The position numbers and the translations under genes were made by a program. 64,000 nucleotides of DNA from Calonectria ilicicola (taxonomy: Eukaryota; Ascomycota; Sordariomycetes; Hypocreales; Nectriaceae), in assembly GCA_020809705.1 (NCBI GenBank), contig CP085828.1, forward strand, positions 7,192,001 to 7,256,000, given 5' to 3'. Positions 58,262-64,000 of the stretch are shown in pieces. The first letter of the stretch is position 1, and every line of letters starts with the position of its first letter. The notes under the pieces were generated by a model that was not told the origin of the DNA, made no database searches, and saw only the letters and a program-made list of their open reading frames with translations.

Positions 58262-58651
58262 TGTAACGGTCTAGTCAATTCCTAACTTGATGAACCAATC
58301 AGAACGAAGGGTTTATTGTTGGCAGGATGGTTAGGCGTGTTATGGTAAATAGAGCAATGGAAGTGTTACGTTAGGTAATAGTCAATCATAATTAAAATAA
58401 CCAAATTATATTAAAAGCTAATTAATTCTGTTTCTTACAGTAGGATCTAATCTATCTATATACTACTATCCTATTTTAGCGCGTGTGGTGCGCTTAGTGC
58501 GCCGGGTGTGATATCTTTTGCACTTGTTATGATGGTTGCTTTTATCGCTCTTTCTTTGATTGGTCGTATGCAGCTATAGAGTAATTGGTTTCTTATAGGG
58601 TATGGCATTCTGCCATTCTAGACCGCCTTAGATATAATATAGGTTGTAATA
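58262..58651 (-). repeat. 3' LTR of element B2
   Basis: 390 bp, TGTAACGGTC...GGTTGTAATA on the plus strand, homologous over its whole length to 55615-56009. It is less mutated in its left part than the B1 copy. Confidence 0.82.
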
Positions 58652-58766
58652 TAATATCTTCCCTTCATTGGTCTTGTCCTTAAGGCTGGTATAACAGATC
58701 GCTGTGGTTTATTATGTACGTTGCCCAAACTTAGACTTATAATTATTTTATTATACTAACATTATA

Positions 58767-59365
58767 TTGGGCAAAGTAGCAAAAGTATCTTCTATTTGTA
58801 AGAATTGCAAAATTGAAGATCTTACTAATTATATTAATCTTTTTAGGACGCCCATTATGGCTTATATGCGTTGTATAAGTGCTAGCCTTTCCTATATGGT
58901 AGGTAAAGGTTTAACTCATTGTTCCAAGTGTATCCGGAGTTATAAAAGTTGTGATTGTACAGGTGTGGAGAGTGTAGCTTGTATGTGTTTTTGTTATTTC
59001 TTGTCCGGCTAGCTTAGTGTGCTAATAGTAATAGTTCTCTATGTTATTAAAGAAAAGAAAAAGTTATATTAATAGCGTTTAGAAACACAGAGTGAGTTAA
59101 ACTCGCTATATATTTCTTTAGAGGCTTCTTAAAAGGTCATCTTAGAGACCCAATCTCAAATAATGATAGCTTTTACCAAATTAAAGCGCCTAAAGAAGTT
59201 AGAGGATAATCTGGAAGAGTGAGGTGCTAGAGCAGCGGAGGCAGTGGAGGCTGAGATTGTGGCGGAGGAAGGCCCTCCTTTGGAGATAGTATTGGTGCTG
59301 TATATTACTGATATTAATTCTTCTTTCTTACTTATCGGAGGAATGCTTCCAGTATCTTTGAATAA
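58767..59365 (+). pseudogene. Cys-rich frame on the opposite strand of element B2
   Basis: An 81-codon open frame (58767-59012) contains KVSSICKNCKIEDL and THCSKCIRSYKSCDCTG, with C-x2-C and C-x2-C-x6-C spacing resembling a zinc-binding fold. A second stretch on the same strand (about 59168-59362) reads KLKRLKKLEDNLEE, one TGA, then ARAAEAVEAEIVAEEGPPL, a coiled-coil composition with high GC. An intron may join them. The frames lie between the 3' LTR and the pol end but run opposite to gag-pol. I do not know the function. Confidence 0.5.
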
Positions 59366-61402
59366 TGTGTAAGGTGTTTGGTAGGTTCTTAGATTATTTC
59401 TTTATAGCCTTTCCATTTAATTTTAAATTTCCTATCTTCTTTTCTCCTTTGTAGGATTTTTTTGACTTCTTACTGATCTTCTAGATTTTCTATTTGTAGT
59501 TTATAGCTAGGTCCTATATTAACTTAGATACTATCACCAGGTTCTAATAGTGAAATGTAGAAGATAGGGTGAACTTTAATATTATCTAGGAGATCGAGTT
59601 TATAGTTATTTTCTAATATTTTTCTTTTAATAAGGTATAGTCTAATCTATATAAAGTTAATTTTTTTATTTTGTTTTTTTATTATAAGATTTTTTGTTGC
59701 TAGGTAAACTATATCTCTCTCTAAGAAGGATAGTCCCTTTAGCCTTTTTAAATTATAATATCTTTTTATTATATTATAGATAAACTTAAGTTCTATCTTT
59801 ATTTCTTTATATAATTTTCTTAGATTATCTAACTTAATTATAGCTTTTACTTGAATTATACTTTCTAAGGGGCTTGATAAGTGTCTAATGTAAAGCTAAA
59901 ATTAGCTTTTACTAGTATTATTTTAATATTGTAATTGTAGGATATATTATGTGCTAATTATATAATAGGTAACTTTTTTACTTAATTAATTTGCTTATAA
60001 TTAATGTAGTATTATAGGTATTGCTTAATTTCCTAATTTTAATATTTGGTTTATTTATTTGTTTAAGGGTAAAAGGCTATATTTAGCTTATAATTTAACC
60101 TTATTAAGAATATTAGACTTTATTAAAACTTAGATGCAAATGGTTATCCTCTATCCGAAATGATTTCGGTTGGTAATCCATATATAGCAACTATATATTA
60201 AAAGAAAAGGTAAGTAAATTATTTTTCTTTTATTATTTTATTATAAAGAAGGTAATATACTACTTTTATAAAGTAGTTAATAATAATAAAAATACTATTA
60301 TAATATACTCCTATAGTAGGGTCTACTGACAAGGGAAGGTCTATAATAAAATCCATAGTAATTGAATCCTATGGTTATTATATGATAGGGGATGGTTATA
60401 GTAATTTGTATGGTTTATATTTTGGTTTTTTAAAGTGTTAGCATAAGCTACATTCTTTGCACACTTACTTAACTTTCTTCTTTATCTTACTAAAAGAAAA
60501 TATTTATTTAATTTATTTAAGGGTTTTATTAATGCCTTTATGGCTATATAAGGGGTGTTTATGAATATTCTTTATTAGTTCTATCTGGTATTCCTCTGGT
60601 ACTTGTAGATAGTTTGTTTTTTCTTTTTTTAGGAGTAAGAGATTATATTCTTTAATTTTTTTAGGAGTAGATTGCCCTATTCTACTTGTTATATAGGTAT
60701 TTCCATGGTAGTGGTTTTGGTTGTATATAATAATCCTCTTACTCTTATAATGGCGATTATTTTCTTTATTTCTATTGTTATTTTATTGATTGGGGCTTGT
60801 TCTAATTCTCTGTTGGTGTTATAGATTAATAGTTTTTCTTATGTTTTTGGTTTTTCTATGTTGTAGTTAGGTTAGTGGTTGATTGTATTGGCGCAGTTAT
60901 TCTTAGTTCCTTTAATATAAATGATTTGGTAGTTGAATTTGGATAGATATTTTGTATATTATAGTTGCCTTTTATTGAGTTTTTAAGTAATTATAAAGTA
61001 GATAATGTTTTTATAATTAGTATATATTATAATTTTATAATTACTTTTTAAAAGGTATTATTAGAATTCTTTAAAAGTGTTAATAATAGTAAGAAATTCT
61101 TTATTGTAGATTGGGTAGTTTAGCTTAGGGCTGTATAGCTTATATAAGTAAAATACTATAAGATGTAGGTTTTCTTGTTTATCTTGTTGTCCGATCTAGG
61201 CCCCTAAGGCGAAGTCCAATACATTGATTTCTAGCTCTATAGGTTTATTAGGGTCGAATATTGTAAGAATAGGTTCTTTTAAAATAATATTTTTTATAGC
61301 TTTAAATAATTATTATGCTTTATTTCCCTATTGAAAGGTAATTCTTTTCTTAGTTAGTTCTATTATGCCCAAGGCAATTTTACTAAATCCTTTAATAAAC
61401 CT

Positions 61403-61705
61403 TCAGTAATAGTTGGCGAATCTGAGGAAGGCTTGTACTTCCTTTATATTAGTAGGTTCCTTCCAATCTTTTATTATAATGACTTTCTTTAGATCTATAC
61501 GAATTTTATTAGGGCTAATAATATATCCTAGAAATTCTACTTCTTGGGTATGGAACTTACTTTTTTCTGGTTTAACTAGGAGTTTGGTGTCTTGGAGGGC
61601 TTTTAAGACCTTATGGATATGTTCTTTATGTTCTTCTTCATTTTTGGAGAAGATAAGGATATCATCTAGATAGCAAATAATAAATATATTTAAGTGTTCT
61701 TGCAA
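61403..61705 (-). pseudogene. Reverse transcriptase palm segment of element B2
   Basis: A 100-codon open stretch with the catalytic box CYLDDILIFS, EEHKEHIHKVLKALQDTKLL, KPEKSKFHTQEVEFLGYIIS and KEVQAFLRFANYY: the RT palm and thumb of Ty3/gypsy pol. It is an island of low damage in an otherwise mutated element. No start codon of its own is implied; it is part of the polyprotein. Confidence 0.88.
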
Positions 61706-64000
61706 TATATTGATTATTATTTGTTGGAATGATGCTAATGCATTTGTGAGTCCGAAAGATATAATTAGGTATTCAAACAGTCTAAACTTAATTTAGAAAG
61801 TAGTTTTCTATTTATATCTCTCTTTAATATGAATAAGATTGTATATTCTTTTAAGATCTAGTATAGTAAAGATATTAGCTCTATAAAGGCGATCTTTTAT
61901 TTTATTAATTAATGGTAGTAGAGTACAATCTTTAATAGTAATATTATTAAGCTATTAGTAGTTTATAATAAGGTATAGCTTCCTGTTTTTCTTAGGCACA
62001 AACATAACAAGGTAATCAGCTTTGGAGTTTGAAATATAGATATATCCCTTTTTAAGTATATCTTAAATATATTCCTTTAGGGTATTAAGCTCAATTTAGT
62101 TAAGATTATAAATAGGGTAAAATTGGGTGTTGGATTTATCTTTAAGGATGATTTTATGATCTTACTAGCTAAACTCAGGTAGTCTAATGTCTAGTTCTTT
62201 TATAAAGAGTTTTTTATAAATTCAATACTATAAGGGTACATTATACAATCTATCTATTTCTACTTTAGCCTTTATTTCTTTAAAGCTTTTATTAATTTAT
62301 TAGAATTATATTTTAAGGTAGGTAATTATTTATTATCTTTGCTTTTTTTAATTGTTCTTATATTTATGTTTTATTCCTTTAGGTAATAAAGATTCTCCTT
62401 TACTTATGTCTTCTACTTGGTTAGGGCTAGGAGTTTGAGATCTTTTATTGTGTTTTATAAAAATATCGCTAGCTGTATTATACTTCTTAGGTATTTGCAC
62501 CTGGCTAATATATTAGTAGATATTAGGGTTGTATTAGTATAACTATAGATACCCTAAAACTAGATTATATTGTCTAATATTAATAATATTGAAGGTTATT
62601 TCTTGGTTTTTTCTTTAATGAAGACTTTTAGGTAATCAATCTTTTTATTTATAATATTATTATTATATTTAAAGGATATTCCTTCTATATTAATGATTTT
62701 ATATAGGTTAACTTTTATTGTCTATAGTAACTAAAGTTTATTGATTATTTAAGGATTTATATAGTTTTACTCAGCTCCACTATCCATTATAGCATTATAT
62801 CACTTTCCTTTAATCCTTACTTTTATTTCTAATTGTCATCAGGGTTGCTCTTTAATTGTAGAGTATAGAGCTTTTTTAAGAAGTTCTTTTAGTAACTCTA
62901 GAGGTCGTTGCTCTAGCTACTCCTGCTACTCTTTTATAGGGGGCTTTGTTTGTTTTTTGGTTTTGTTCAGTACTAGGCTATTGCTTTATCTACTATATAA
63001 ATATCATATTTGGGGTCTTAACATTCGTTCTAGAGTAGCTTACTATAATTAAGGAACTTAAGCTTACCTAGTTCTAATATAATGAACTAGTAGTAGGGGT
63101 TTCTTTCTATTACTTTGTATTAGTTGAAGTATCTTTTATAGGCATGGTGGATAACTATGTCTTCTACTTTAATAGGGAAGTATGCTATATATTACTTTTA
63201 TTCTATATATTAGAGGCAGTTGTAATTATAGTAGCTTATTTATAAGATGTTCTTATATTCTTTGTATACTATGTTTAGTCTAGGGTCATCCTTCTTATAT
63301 TGGATAGATTAGGGGTTATGGTTTTTTGGTTGCTATTTGCTTTATATAAGTAGGAAGACTTTATCTCTATCCTATAAAGGTTCCTTAACTTATTAAGCCA
63401 TTCTTTTAATACTAGTTATCCATTTCCTATTTCTACTTTTATTATAAATATAAGTATCCTATTATACTAGTATTTTATTAATATATACATCTAGGATAGA
63501 TACAGGGATTCCTATCTTCTTGGCTCGTTCTAACCATTTGTGGGGAAGGTAGGACTGGCCTTCTTATTAGGTTAATTATGCTTTTTAGATAGTTTTATTG
63601 ATTTCTTATTGTAGAGTAAGTTTTACCTTGTGTAACTTATGGTTTTCTGTATATTGCTTAACTATAGCGGTTGGTTTATATTTCTTAATGATAGTAAGAA
63701 CAACTTTTCCTATAATATCCTCTTTTCCTTCTAATACTAGGGTCTATTGAGTTTTTATAATATTAAATTATTTCTATCCTTCTAGTATAGGTTTGAACTG
63801 ATTTCCTATTTTCAAGGAGCAATATTTAAAGAATTTATATCCTTTTTTTTATAGTTAAAATAAGTAATCTTACTTTTATTATACCCCTAGGTAGTGTTAA
63901 GTTCTATTAATCCTAAATAAGTCCTATGTGTAGTACTTTATTGCTTATTCTAGATTTTTTCTTTATTTAAGATATATAGGTTTTTATTATCTTGGGCATA

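Larger units (their letters stand above)
58652..64000 (-). mobile_element. Ty3/gypsy element B2, internal region, runs off right edge
   Basis: Read on minus from the right edge: gag with a decayed zinc knuckle near 63.85 kb, protease motif MDSGAE near 62.78-62.81 kb, reverse transcriptase from about 62.0 kb (VPKKNRKL), and integrase and terminal regions in 59.4-61.2 kb down to the 3' LTR. The RT palm at 61403-61705 is still open with the intact box CYLDDILIFS and the following FLGYIISPNKIRID. The 5' LTR is beyond the window. Other frames are broken. B1 (52585-55614) is a second copy of the same family. Confidence 0.85.

Overview
The window is nuclear DNA of a filamentous ascomycete (Pezizomycotina). 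The evidence is short GT-AG introns in almost every gene, gene families typical of such fungi (GH7 cellobiohydrolase with CBM1, Zn2Cys6 regulators, DUF4188, fungal SnoaL-like proteins, CYSTM protein), LTR retrotransposons, Fot/pogo-type DNA transposons, and very AT-rich repeat DNA whose coding frames are broken in the way expected of repeat-induced point mutation (RIP; C to T and G to A). I saw no tRNA, rRNA or CRISPR.

Layout. (1) 1-14.5 kb is a gene region for secretion, transport and biomass degradation: a partial TAP-like secreted hydrolase at the left edge, a small four-exon CYSTM protein (2193-2641, minus), an anion:cation symporter-type MFS transporter (6617-8411), an SDR oxidoreductase (9111-10152), a GH7-CBM1 cellobiohydrolase with a very long linker (11010-12991) and an APH-fold kinase (13229-14479, minus). 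(2) 14.5-17.7 kb holds an SRPK-like protein kinase with a 425-bp MITE fused to its 3' end and a 168-bp hairpin element upstream of it. (3) 18.5-27.6 kb carries a type-B carboxylesterase (minus), then a divergent pair: a CocE/NonD hydrolase (minus) and an aldehyde dehydrogenase (plus). (4) 28.4-39.7 kb looks like a small accessory or metabolic cluster without a PKS, NRPS or terpene synthase: a broken Zn2Cys6 regulator, two SnoaL-like proteins, a carotenoid/stilbene-cleavage-type dioxygenase, a DUF4188 (Af470-like) oxygenase and a Zn2Cys6/fungal-TF regulator. Solo LTRs of one family sit at 30.4, 36.1 and 40.1 kb. (5) 41.1-42.2 kb is an alginate-lyase-like pseudogene with RIP-type stops.

(6) 42.6-64 kb is a heavily mutated repeat island. 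A Ty3/gypsy element (element A, 43035-52584, read on minus) has 275-bp LTRs and an extra open frame of about 510 codons between pol and the 3' LTR. It interrupts a second gypsy family (B1, remains 52585-56009). Two Fot/pogo-like transposons lie head to head around a 122-bp palindrome (56010-58261). A second copy of family B (B2) starts at 58262 and runs off the right edge; it carries a Cys-rich frame on the opposite strand next to its 3' LTR.

The terminal repeats of the MITE at 15.6-16.1 kb share length, spacing and an internal 14-mer duplication with the ends of the Fot-like elements 40 kb away, so the two look like non-autonomous and autonomous members of one family. Exon models were built by hand from splice signals and reading frame. 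Family names come from recognised motifs, not from database searches.
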